Below, in pieces: positions 45,687 to 55,834 of a stretch of 64,000 nucleotides of DNA. This stretch comes from Cryptomeria japonica. Its lineage: Eukaryota; Streptophyta; Pinopsida; Cupressales; Cupressaceae. The notes under the pieces are model-generated. The model had not been told where the DNA came from. It made no database searches and saw nothing but the letters and a program-made list of their open reading frames with translations. A program made the position numbers and the translations under genes. The number at the start of each line of letters is the position of its first letter. The stretch's first letter is position 1. The stretch is taken from the NCBI RefSeq assembly GCF_030272615.1, contig NC_081410.1:292238457-292302456 (forward strand). Direction: 5' to 3'.

Positions 45687-46569
45687 TCAATCCCTCCTCA
45701 TCTCCTCTCTTTGCATCTCCAGACTCCATAGCCTGGGGAATCTCAACATCATGTCCATCATCCCCACCCTCATCCCCATTGATGATTGATGAGACTGATC
45801 CTGACTCATCACCCTAATCAGATCGCTCATAGATGTAGTCTCTTCGCTAATATCCACATCCTCCTCTCCACTATCCACCTGCTCTGCAACCACTTCTATT
45901 AGATTTATACCACCTCCACCTCTACCTCCTCCATCCTCCATCTCTACCACCTCTACCTCCTTCATCTCTACCTCCTCCATCTCTCCCCCCACCTCTCCCT
46001 CTCCACCTGGGACCCCTACCATGTCTAATCTGTTGAGAACCAATAGGAATTGTCAAATCTATCAAAGGTATAGGCTTGTGATGTATCCACCATACACTAT
46101 ATACTGTGTTGTGGACCTTGGATCTACTACCCCAACATGCCATCCCCACAGAAAAGGAGCAAGAGAATCAAACTCAACAATAGCAACATGAAGCTACACA
46201 CGAGCATCTCTATCACCAATCTCTCAATTAGTGCAAGAAAAATAAGATATCACATCCAAAATACCCTGTATCTCCCTGAACTGTCTGAGTACATGGCCAG
46301 GAAGATGCATGTCAATAACCCTATGACCACCCACATCTCGAACAATAAGATATCTCAATTGTCAATAAAAAGGAAGATGTTGAGCATCATCAGTCCAACT
46401 GGGGCAAGTAAGATAAGGTCTCCATGAGAAATATTGTAAGATATTAATTTGATGACGCCAATACAAGATGTTACCCGATGTCCTATGTCTCACACCAATA
46501 GTGTACCCAAAAGCATATGGTTGACCAGGCTCTAAATCAATATGTAATGCAGGATGAAAAAGAGCTATG
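45687..46569 (-). pseudogene. Antisense plant mobile domain gene, 3' part (element E)
   Basis: On the minus strand, reading continues from 53252 across the empty site of element G in one frame, giving LLQTWAWEHIALFHP at the junction, a PMD hallmark. Further blocks are YWRHQINILQYFSWRPYL and RDVGGHRVIDMHLPGHVLRQF, corresponding to the '(W)xPY' and 'PDRVxRQFG' motifs of the aminotransferase-like plant mobile domain (PF10536). After a frameshift near 46100 a Glu/Gly/Asp-rich low-complexity tail follows. Several stops are present. The exact C-terminus is unclear. Confidence 0.75.
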
Positions 46570-47629
46570 TGTTGGTATTTTGGTATGGTTTTGTCATTGA
46601 TGTCAACACCTACTGAAACACTAGCACTTTGGAAATCCAGCAACATTCACTAGCAAGCAAGTAACTATTGCACAGTTACTGGTATATGGTTCACCAATAG
46701 GATATAATGCTCACCAGCACTTGGAATGATATGGAAGACACTTGGTAATGTCGAAGACATCATGTGGACACTTTGTTTTGAATAATTAATCATTGGTATA
46801 TTCATATTTGCATATTTGCTTTTACCAGTAAATAGGTCCAGGGTTATCTAGGGTTACATCGGTAGGTTTATCTTTTCCAGATCAGCATGGCATGCTATGG
46901 AGATGATTTATTATTGTTGTAAATGCATTAATCTGACATGTTTAATTGGTGATTGCATTGGATATTATATTGTATGTAAAATGTTTTTTATTGTAATATC
47001 TTGTAGAGCCAACCTACTAAAATTGGTCTTAGGTTATGGTATAAATGTAAGATCTTATTTGTAAGGTTGAATGTGGAATGCAAAAAAGAATTGTGTGAAG
47101 GTATATGCGAGATTAAGCAGAGGTATACATGAAGACATCATTTGAAGGTGAAGCTAGGTTTTTGTAGAAGCATATCAACATTACACCGGTAATGAATCCA
47201 GCATATGAAGATGCTATTTTGTGCAGTACATTCTTATTAGATTTAACCATCCAATTGTAGTCAGTGTGACTCCGATTTTGTGATTGAGCAGTGAGCTCTA
47301 GGCTATTGGTCTTTCTACATGTGCAGACCCCATTTATGTACACTTACTATCTGAAGTAGTATCATCTGATTGTGGGTAAGGTTTCCCACCGTGGTTTTTC
47401 CCCTTATAGGGTTTCCACTTACAAATATTGGTGTTATATGTTGTGGATGACTATGTTTATGTTTCATGCATTAATCTCTACCAGTATAGCAATTTACTAT
47501 TAACACTATCTACTGGCACACTTAACTAGTTTACCAGTATTAAGCATTAAGTTGGTTAATTGGTTTTTGGTTTAAATTTATTAGACAACTGATTCACCCC
47601 CCCCTCTTAGTTGACTCCGGGACCTAACA
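46570..47629 (+). repeat. 5' LTR of copia element G
   Basis: This 1060-bp LTR runs TGTTGGTATTTTGG to GGGACCTAACA. The core promoter candidate is TATAAAT at 47040-47046, in GGTTATGGTATAAATG. The C-tract with CTCTTAGTTG lies about 30 bp from the end. Confidence 0.95.
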
Positions 47630-47631
47630 AT

Positions 47632-47643
47632 TGGTATCAGAGC
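47632..47643 (+). promoter_or_regulatory. Primer binding site of element G
   Basis: TGGTATCAGAGC, two bases after the LTR, is the canonical plant copia site complementary to initiator methionine tRNA. It primes minus-strand synthesis. Confidence 0.95.
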
Positions 47644-47685
47644 ATAGTCCTCTTTGGTAGAAGTTTAACAACTTGAAGAGATCCA

Positions 47686-48787
47686 ATGTCTACTAATTAT
47701 TTTAGGAAGGACAGTCCTAAACTTGATGGAACCAACTATGGGATATGGAAGATCAGGATGGAGACACATCTGAATTGCATCAGTAAAGACATCTAGGAAG
47801 TTACAAAGAATGGTTATACTATTGTTGTAGCTTGTCAGACTGCTCCAACTACCTTAGCTAAAGATGAACAGAATGAAAGCACTTTTGAGCACATTATCAG
47901 ATCAACAAATCATGGGATTATCTGATAGGTCTACTGCTAAAGCTATTTGGGATCATTTGGAAACACTAAATGAAGGAGATTCCACAGTCAAGATTGCAAA
48001 ACTTGAAAGCTTCCGAGTCAGGTATGAACATTTGAAAATGGAAGAAGATGAAAGGATTTCTACTTTTATGGAAAGAGTAAATGAAATTGTTTTGGGTATT
48101 AAATATTGTGGAGGAACCTTGAGTGAGGATGAAATTGTTTCAAAAATCTTAAGAGGATTGCCACAGGCATATAAAATGAAGGTTACTGTTATAAATGAGT
48201 TGAGAACAATGCTTAATACATTAGTAACCAGGGATACATTGATTGGAAAACTTTCAACCTTTGAAATTGAGGAATTTGGTCCTATTGCTACTATAAAGAC
48301 TAATTTGGCCTTTAAAGCATCAACATCATCTGCTCCATCATTTGACAAATCAGACTAGAAAGCCTTTTATGCAAGAGAACTTGAAGAAACCAAGAAGGAG
48401 AATGAAGAGCTTGAAGAACTTGAAGCACTATTTGCAAGAAAAATGTCAAAAGGTCTAGTTGGAAGTAAGTATGAAGGTAAAGCACCCTTTAAATGTTTCA
48501 ACTACAATAATATTGGTCATATGGCTTCGAGATGCCCTCATAGACATGCTAGACTAAGACAAGAAGCTAGAAGAACATACAAGCCTAATACTAAATATCA
48601 GAGATACAGATTTAAGAAGAACAAAGACAAATCCTATTACATTGCTGATGAAGGTGTGATTGATGATTTTGATGAGGATCCAGCAGACAATGGATGGGTT
48701 TTTGTTGCTATAACAGAAGATCAATCGACACCTACTACTCAATCGGTACAACAAGCCCTAGTAGCTAAAGTTGAAGTAAAGGATAAA
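47686..48787 (+). pseudogene. Copia gag (element G)
   Basis: It starts at 47686 (MSTNYFRKDSPKLDGTNYG). A Trp-to-TAG stop lies near 47793, a frameshift near 47865, and another Trp-to-TAG near 48356. The rest shows the gag core (AIWDHLETLNEGDSTVKIAK, MEEDERISTFMERVNEIVLG, FARKMSKGLVGSKYEGKAPF). The zinc knuckle CFNYNNIGHMASRC (48494-48535) has Tyr in place of the second Cys. An acidic segment DEGVIDDFDEDP precedes the protease. Gag would form the virus-like particle and bind RNA. Confidence 0.92.
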
Positions 48788-50140
48788 TGGATCATTGACT
48801 CAGGATGCTCACATCATATGATAGGAGACAAAGGTAAATTCTTTAACTTTCAAGAATACAATGGAGGTTTAGTAAGATTTGGAGATGACAAAGCCTGTTC
48901 AATCAAAGGTAAGGGTTCAATATCTCTTGATGGTAATCATAACACTGACAATGTCTACTATGTTGAAGGATTAAAGCATAATCTCTTAAGTGTTGGTTAA
49001 TTAGTTGAGAAAGGATTTCAGTTACAATTTAAAAATGGAAAATGCAAAATCTTGAATAGAACTAGTTTGGAAATTGCAACCGGTAATCAGACTAGAGGTA
49101 ATATCTTTCATTTGAATAATAGTGAAAAGGCATGCTCGATTGCACATATAGATGAAAGTTAGTTATGGCATAAGAGTCTATGTCATGTAAACATTGATTG
49201 CATGGTAAAAATCAATTCTTCTAAGGCAGTTAGAGATCTACCTAAAATTGTGAAACATCAGAATACAATTTGTAAGGAATGTCAATTTGAACAACAAGTT
49301 AGAGCTAGTTTCAAAAGTATTCCAGAAAAATCCAATAATTCTCTTGATTTGATTCACACTGATTTATGTGGTCCATCTAGAACTAAAAGCTTACAAGGTG
49401 GTAGATATTTCATGCTAATTATTGATGATTATTCTAGAATGTGTTGGGCTACTTTTCTCAGAGAAAAATCAGAAGCACTTGGAAAGTTCAAACTGTTCAA
49501 AGCAATGGTTGAAAATGAAACCGGTAAGAAAATCAAATGTTTAAGACCAGATCAAGGAGGAGAATTCACATCTAAGGACTTTAATACATTCTGTGAAGTG
49601 AATGGAATCAAAAGACAGTTATCAGCACCTCAAACACCACATCAAAATGGAGTTGTTGAAAGGAAAAACAAAACTATCTTAGATACAGCAAGAAGTATGT
49701 TATCAGAAGAAAATCTACCACATGTGTATTTGAGAGAAGCAGTTAGCACTACTGTCTATACATTCAACAAAGTTCACATCAAAGGTGAAACCTGTAAGAC
49801 CCCTCATGAACTATGGTTTGGTAATACTCCTACTCTTAAGTATTTCAGAATTTTTGGAAGTAAATGTTATCTTAGAAGAGATGAGTATATTGGCAAATTT
49901 GATCCTAGAAGTGATGAAGGAATATTTCTTGGTTATTCATCTAAGAGAAAGGCATATAAATGTTTTAATAAGAGATTGCAGAAAATTGTTGAGAGTACAA
50001 ATGTAAAGATTGATGAACAATTACGAGGAACTTCAAGGTATATAGACTCTGAACTGGCAACATAAATTGTGACAAATGAACCTACACTAAATCCACCGAT
50101 ACAAAATGAAGATCTAGTTACCTCGGTATCATCAAAGGAT
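48788..50140 (+). pseudogene. Copia protease and integrase (element G)
   Basis: The protease motif WIIDSGCSHHM is intact (Asp at 48797). The integrase shows the His/Cys finger remains (LWHKSLCHVN and CKECQF) and all three catalytic blocks: LIHTDLCGP, RPDQGGEFTSKDF and NGVVERKN. The C-terminal block FGSKCYLRRDEYIGKFD and [12 protein letters not shown] is open. Stops occur at about 49000 (Gln to TAA), 49160 (Trp to TAG) and 50063. Apart from these the frame is long and clean (49202-50065). Confidence 0.92.
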
Positions 50141-51826
50141 TCCACAGTAATTGAAGAACAACAACAAACTAAGACACCCTGGTATGTAAGATTGAATCAT
50201 TCGGAAGATCAGCTAATTGGAAACAAATTTAAAGGAGTTATGACAAGAGGAAGATTGGCAATTGAAGAGGTATGTCTTATTTCTCAAATTGAACTATCAT
50301 CTATCAATGAGGCATGTGAAGATAAATTTTGGATTAAAGCTATGGAAGAAGAATTAGGACAAATTGAGAAAAATAATACTTGGACATTAGTTCCCCAGCC
50401 TAAAGATAAAAATGTAATTGGAACCAAATGGGTATTTAGAAACAAACTTAATGAAGATGGTGAGATTGTTAGAAATAAAGCAAGACTAGTGTGTAAGGAA
50501 TATTCTCCTAAAGAAGGAGCTGATTACAATGAAACCTTTGCACCGGTAGCTAGAATTGAGGCAATCAAATTATTCTTGCCTTTTGCAGCTCACAAGGACT
50601 ACAAAGTTTATCAAATGGATATTAAATGTGCATTTTTGAATGGAGATCTTGAAGAGGAAGTATATATTGAACAACTTGATGGAATTTCTTTGACAGATGA
50701 CAATGATATGGTTTATAGGTTAAGAAAAGCTCTGTAAGGATTAAAACAAGCCCCAAGAGCTTGGTATGCAAGGCTAGATAAGTATCTTTTAAAGATTAGT
50801 TTTACTAAAGGAAATGCAGATAGCAATTTATATTATAAAATAACTAATGATGACATCTTGATTATTGAAGCATTTGTTGATGATATAATCTTTGGAGGAG
50901 AAGATGGATTATGTAAGGAATTTTCTATTAAAATGCAGCAAGAATTTGAAATGCCTATGATTGGAGAAATAAAATTCTTTTTAGGATTGCATATTTCACA
51001 AACTGATAAAGGTATATTTTTGAGTCAATCCAAGTACTTGAAAGAATTACTGAAGAAATTTGGGATGGAGAACTCTAAACTGGTAAGCACACCTATGACT
51101 ACAAATGACAAATTATCTCAAAGGGATCAATCTACACCTGTTAATCCAACTAGATACAAATCTATGATAGGAGGTTTATTGTATTTGACACAAACCAGGC
51201 TTGATATTATGAATGCAGTATGTATTGTTTCTAGATTTCAAAGTAATCCTAGGGAAAATCATGAATCAGCAGTAAAAAGGATTTTTCAGTACTTATAAGG
51301 CACAACAAATCTTGGATTATGGTATCCTAGAGATGAAAATTTTGACCTATGTGCATACACAGATGCAAATTGGGTAGGAGATATGGATGATAGAAAAAGC
51401 ACCACTGGAGGAGAATTCTTTCTTGGAAAAAGATTAGTTTCTTGGTTGAGTAAGAAATAGAGTTGTACATCTTTATCAACAGCCAAATCAGAATATGTTG
51501 CAGCAGCAACTAACTGTACACAGGTACTATGGATTAAGCAAATGTTGAAAGACATAAAGGTAAAATGAAAGGAACCTATAACCTTATATTGTGATAACAC
51601 TACAACAATTGATATATCTAAGAATTTGGTATTACATCCTGAAACAAAACATGTTTCTATCAAACTGAATTTTCTAAGGGAAAAAGTTGAAGAAAATGAG
51701 ATAAAATTGGTTTATGTGAATACTAAAGAACAACTTGCAGATATTTTCACAAAACCTTTGCCTAAGGAGACCTTTGAATATCTCAAGGATCAGCTTGGAG
51801 TCATACCACCACCGGTAGAGACTTAG
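50141..51826 (+). pseudogene. Copia reverse transcriptase and RNase H (element G)
   Basis: RT blocks include [51 protein letters not shown], the polymerase motif FVDDIIFGG (about 50876-50902) and the thumb [15 protein letters not shown]. RNase H blocks include DANWVGD, DDRKSTTGG and HVSIKLNFLREKVEE. It ends at a TAG (51824-51826). Stops at about 50736, 51297, 51458 and 51567 interrupt it. Most are single-base changes from Gln, Tyr or Cys codons. Confidence 0.93.
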
Positions 51827-52188
51827 ACAGTTGATGATTGTCATTAACCAATAGAATTGAAAGACAAATCTTTTACTCTGGTCTTTGATGAGGAAGATAC
51901 TTCTCAGGGGGAGTAGTTAGTATATTGAATTGATTGGTATTTTGTATGAACTTGATTTTTGTAACTTTGGCATTTGATGTCAAAGGGGGAGAGATATCTA
52001 TGGAAAAACAAATTATCTTTTGAGGAGAGATTGGTATTAAAGATTAATCTTTGGATAAACACATGTTTCTCCCAGGGGGAGAAATTATTGTTTCAAGGAG
52101 ATTGTTGGTTTTTGGTATTTGGCATTTCTGTTTTGGCACTTTGATGGTTTTTCCATCTTGTGTTGCCATCAATGCCAAAGGGGGAGAT
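51827..52188 (+). promoter_or_regulatory. 3' noncoding region of element G with four polypurine tracts
   Basis: GGGGGAG-type purine tracts lie at about 51906, 51983, 52074 and 52180. The last (52176-52188) adjoins the LTR and is the expected plus-strand primer. The spacing matches element A. Repeats of 'attgttggt(t/a)tt' after several tracts resemble the LTR start. Confidence 0.75.
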
Positions 52189-53246
52189 TGTTGGTATTTT
52201 GGTATGGTTTTGTCATTGATGTCAACACCTATTGAAACACTAGCACTTTGGAAATCCAACAACATTCACCGACAAGCAACTATTGCACAGTTACTGGTAT
52301 ATGGTTCACCGGCAGGATATAATGTTCACCGGCACTTGGAATGATATGGAAGACACTTGGTAATGTCAAAGACATCATGTGGACACTTTGTTTTGAATAA
52401 TTAATCATTGGTATATTCATATTTGCATATTTGCTTTTACCAGTAAATAGGTCCAGGGTTATCTAGGGTTACACCGGTAGGTTTATCTTTTCTAGATCAG
52501 CATGGCACACTATGGAGATGATTTATTATTGTTGTAAATGCATTAAGCCAACATGTTTAATCAGTTATTGAATCGGATATTATATTGTATGTAAAATGTT
52601 TTTTATTGTAATATCTTGTAGAGCCAACCTACTAAAATTGGTCTTAGGTTATGGTATAAATGTAAGATCTTATTTGTAAGATCGAATGTGGAATGCGAAA
52701 AAGAATTGTGTGAAGGTATATGTGAGATTAAGCAGACGTATACATTAAGACATCATTTGAAGGTGAAGCTAGGTTTTTGTAGATGCATATCAGCATTACA
52801 CCGGTACTGAATCTAGCATATGAAGATGCTATTTTGTGCAGTACATTCTTATTGGATTTAACCATCCAACTGTAGTCAGTGTGACTCCCATTTTGTGATT
52901 GAGCAGTGAGCTCTAGGCTGTTGGCCTTTCTGCATGTGTAGACCCCATTTATGTACACTTACTATCTGCAGTAGTATCGTCTAATTGTGGGTAAGTTTTC
53001 CCACCATGGTTTTTCCCCTTGTAGGGTTTCCACGTACAAATATTGGTGTTATGTGTTGTGGATGACTCTATGTTTATGTTTCATGCATTAATCTCTATCG
53101 GTATAACAATTTACTGTTAACACTAGCTACCGACACACTTATCTGGTTTACCTGTATTAATCATTAAGTTGGTTAATTGGTTTTTGGTTTAAATTTATTA
53201 GACAACTGATTCACCCCCCCCTCTTAGTTGTCTCCGGGACCTAACA
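52189..53246 (+). repeat. 3' LTR of copia element G
   Basis: This 1058-bp LTR differs from 46570-47629 at scattered positions. It has the same TATAAAT (52655-52661) and the same TAACA end before the CTATG duplication. Confidence 0.95.
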
Positions 53247-53251
53247 CTATG

Positions 53252-53879
53252 TGCTCCCAAGCCCATGTCTGGAGCAAAGTAATGCCACATCCAACTAATT
53301 TTTTCTGCAAGTAAACAATCCCATGCATTTGATGATACAAAGTGGTAAGAAGACAAGGACCCCAAGAAAACACATGTCTATCAATAATCATATCATGTAT
53401 GACTCATCCCCATCCAACAAAAAAACCATGGGTACGTCTATCAGGAATTAATAATCCAACAATAGTGTAAGCAAGAACAATAGTGAGATCATCATAATCA
53501 AAATCATCCCAACGAATCTTGTAAGGACCACGAATATGTAGGTCCTGCTCCTCACATTGAACAATGTACACAAAGAAGAAACACCAACATGACGATCAAA
53601 AGTAACTTGTGTACTAAATATAAGAATGTGTAAGATATGCCAGACATCCTCAAGTGTGATGAATGCCTCACCTATCAGTAGATGAAAATAACATGTCTCT
53701 AAATGAGTCCACTTAATCAAAGTAGTAATCATGGCCTTGTTGGTTGTAACCTTAGGCAAATGTGCTATGTAATACAGTCCAACCTATCATAACAAAGAGG
53801 TGTCCTCAAGATCCAACTCATGACGTCGATCAAGACCATCTGGTCTTGTCTGTCTAGAAAACAGTAATGGATAATGCAC
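53252..53879 (-). pseudogene. Antisense plant mobile domain gene, exon 2 5' part (element E)
   Basis: On the minus strand the predicted exon 2 begins at 53879 after an acceptor TTTTCCAAATGTAG. It encodes HELDLEDTSLL, two stops, then AHLPKVTTNKAMITTLIKW, CYFHLLIGEAFITLEDVWHIL, and further down LLQTWAWEHI. These match the N-terminal half of the plant mobile domain, with THTFHLPxGExTxTLEDV as the family motif. Frameshifts and stops show decay. Its role in the element is unknown. PMD proteins are known both as host silencing factors and as transposon-encoded proteins. Confidence 0.8.
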
Positions 53880-54268
53880 CTACATTTGGAAAACATACAA
53901 ATGAGTTAGTTACATCATTAAATTGTCAGGACACAAGAAAAAATTGCCTTTACTATCAAATGTGGCATTCTTATATCAACTACGAAGTAAAATTATCAGT
54001 TGTGTAATGATTTTATCAAATGCAAATTAATTTTAGCAAATATGAAACACAATTATCAATTGTGAAGCAAAAATTGCAAATGTGAATCAGGAGAAGAAAG
54101 TATGATCTAAAACATCAAATACGGTACATTTGAATCAATTGTGTAATAATAATATCAATTGCAGCAAAAGCGACAATCAAATGTGAAATTCATGAAAAAG
54201 TACATATCATCAAACGATTGAAAATTTCAAAAAAAAGACATAAATGAGTAATAAATCATGCAACTCAC
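53880..54268 (-). other. Predicted intron of the antisense PMD gene (element E)
   Basis: The minus strand reads GGCATG then GTGAGT at the donor (54268) and ends TTTGTATGTTTTCCAAATGTAG at 53880, both good plant splice sites. The intron length of 389 bp is typical. It is rich in CAATTGAT-like words (54057, 54136, 54156) and in ATCAAATG words. Exon 1 ends in phase 0, and joining it to exon 2 gives a continuous frame apart from base-change stops. Confidence 0.6.
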
Positions 54269-54346
54269 CATGCCACCAGTGCTGAGAGGTCTCTGATAAG
54301 ATTGCACTCACTCAGGTAAATGCAGCCTCACTCTGTGACTTGCCAT
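54269..54346 (-). pseudogene. Predicted exon 1 of the antisense PMD gene (element E)
   Basis: The minus strand has an ATG at 54346-54344 and encodes MASHRVRLHLPE, a TGA, then VQSYQRPLSTGGM over exactly 26 codons to the GTGAGT donor. Only the TGA interrupts it. The assignment rests on the splice sites and the position about 380 bp from the 3' LTR. Confidence 0.5.
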
Positions 54347-54722
54347 TTTGCTCCAAGGACACTGAAAGCACTAATATCTTTAAGCACTTCTTGCAAAACA
54401 AAATAGTGCAAATGAGCTCAAATCAATACCAATCTTCAATTTATAAGCTCAAAATTAGGGTTTTTCTCAACATAACACCCATGGACCCCTCCAACTTAAA
54501 CACAGTTGTAGACATAGCAAACGAGATCAAAACCATTTCAAACTTCATATTATCACTATCTAGCACATTTCCAAAAAACGGGTCTTCATTCCACAATTTT
54601 CTGACCACTTTTTCTGAGGGGGCATATTTATACCCTAAGTGTCACTAGGGCATACTAGGATAGTTTTCTTTTCATTTTATTTGAAACAATGTCGTTCTGA
54701 CATTGTCTCAAAGAGGGGAAAA
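54347..54722 (+). promoter_or_regulatory. Region between antisense gene start and 3' LTR, with polypurine tract (element E)
   Basis: On the minus strand this would be the 5' region of the antisense gene. The 102-codon plus-strand open frame at 54340-54648 has no recognisable product and I do not call it. The polypurine tract CAAAGAGGGGAAAA (54709-54722) directly abuts the 3' LTR, and F has the near-identical CAAAGAGGGGCAAA. Confidence 0.7.
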
Positions 54723-55829
54723 TGTAGACACCTAAAAATGTCTCGTTAATTCTACACTAATTATTCTTCTATTTAATTAAGTAATTCTTTAATTATCTGA
54801 TTAAACTAACTATTTATTCTAATCATCCCCCTTCAACACTTCTAATTATTCTATTTCTATTCTCAAATCATTTTAATTAGTTAACCATATCTCAATTATT
54901 TAATTAACTATGATTTATTCCTTAGTTAAATAATCTTTATTATTTAAATAATTCAATCTCCTAAGTTTAAATAATTTCATTTAAATTATTTAAATTAATT
55001 AATTAAATTCCTCTGATTCCCCAAATTATAATTCAAATTAATTCCATCTAATTTTATTTCATATTTCCCCAAATTCGAATTTCACTTCATTTCATCTAAT
55101 TCATATTTCACCAAATCTAAATTTCAGATAATTTCATGGGCATTTTAGCATTTGAATGATCAAATTCAAATCCAAATTGAAAATGAGAATCTAATTCAAT
55201 TTCAAATTCTTACAACACATGCTAAATTAGAACTAATTGATCAAATCAGTTGTCTAATCAATTAACTCAGTCAACTCATCAATCATCCTTTTTAACTCAA
55301 AATCATCTTTTTATGACTAAACAATCAATTCAGTCATCTCCCTAGTCTATTTAGCTCATTGATCAATCAAATGAGTTTACTAGACAATCTATTGAGTTCA
55401 CTATCCAATCAATCCTGTTAATAGATCAATCTATTGAGTTAACAAATCAATCATGACTAGTTTATTGATCAATCAATTTTAGTTATCTATCAATAAACAC
55501 TCGAGTTCTATTTCTCGCCCCCTTTGTTTTGAAAATCTATAAATTAAGAATCATTTTCATCAATTCGATCTAACTTTTTTAGAATCACAACCTTCAAAGT
55601 ATTTGTATGTAGGAAATTGGTGCAATACCTGAGAGCCACCAACCACTCAAATTGGAGAAGCACAATGGAAGCAAAGATGCAGAATGAGGAAGTTCTTATT
55701 TGAATTCATTCCTTATTTTGTATTGATTTTTATTGATTATGTTTGTTTTTTTGTTAATTACTTAGGAATTGGTGATTCATTCTTACTTGCTAATTAGCTT
55801 AATACACATGACATTCAGGCATAGAAACA
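54723..55829 (+). repeat. 3' LTR of gypsy element E
   Basis: This 1107-bp partner of 24576-25705 has the same TGTAGACACC start and TAGAAACA end. It is followed by the CAAAG duplication (55830-55834). Confidence 0.93.
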
Positions 55830-55834
55830 CAAAG

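Larger units (their letters stand above)
46570..53246 (+). mobile_element. Copia element G, full length (6677 bp)
   Basis: LTRs are at 46570-47629 and 52189-53246, with a perfect 5-bp duplication CTATG at 46565-46569 and 53247-53251. The primer site TGGTATCAGAGC is perfect and a polypurine tract adjoins the 3' LTR. It is the best preserved copia copy here, close to element A. It is inserted in the antisense PMD gene of E. Confidence 0.96.
24576..55829 (+). mobile_element. Gypsy element E, Tat/Ogre type, about 17.9 kb net
   Basis: LTRs are at 24576-25705 and 54723-55829, with a perfect duplication CAAAG at 24571-24575 and 55830-55834. It contains in order: leader, two upstream ORF regions, gag, protease, a spacer with a G-patch-like word, RT, RNase H, a second RNase H, integrase, conserved noncoding DNA, an antisense PMD gene and a polypurine tract at 54709-54722. 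The second RNase H after the RT-RNase H and the antisense ORF are known marks of the Tat lineage. Copia elements D and G are inserted in it. Removing them restores continuous reading frames at both sites. Confidence 0.92.

Noticed and set aside
45922-46149. Arg/Gly-rich minus-strand frame resembling an RGG protein
   Set aside because: It is a different frame of the repetitive Glu/Gly-rich tail of the antisense PMD gene. The RGG look comes from the repeated triplets.
54340-54648. 102-codon plus-strand frame before the 3' LTR of E
   Set aside because: It is antisense to the proposed first exon and upstream region of the PMD gene and has no domain.
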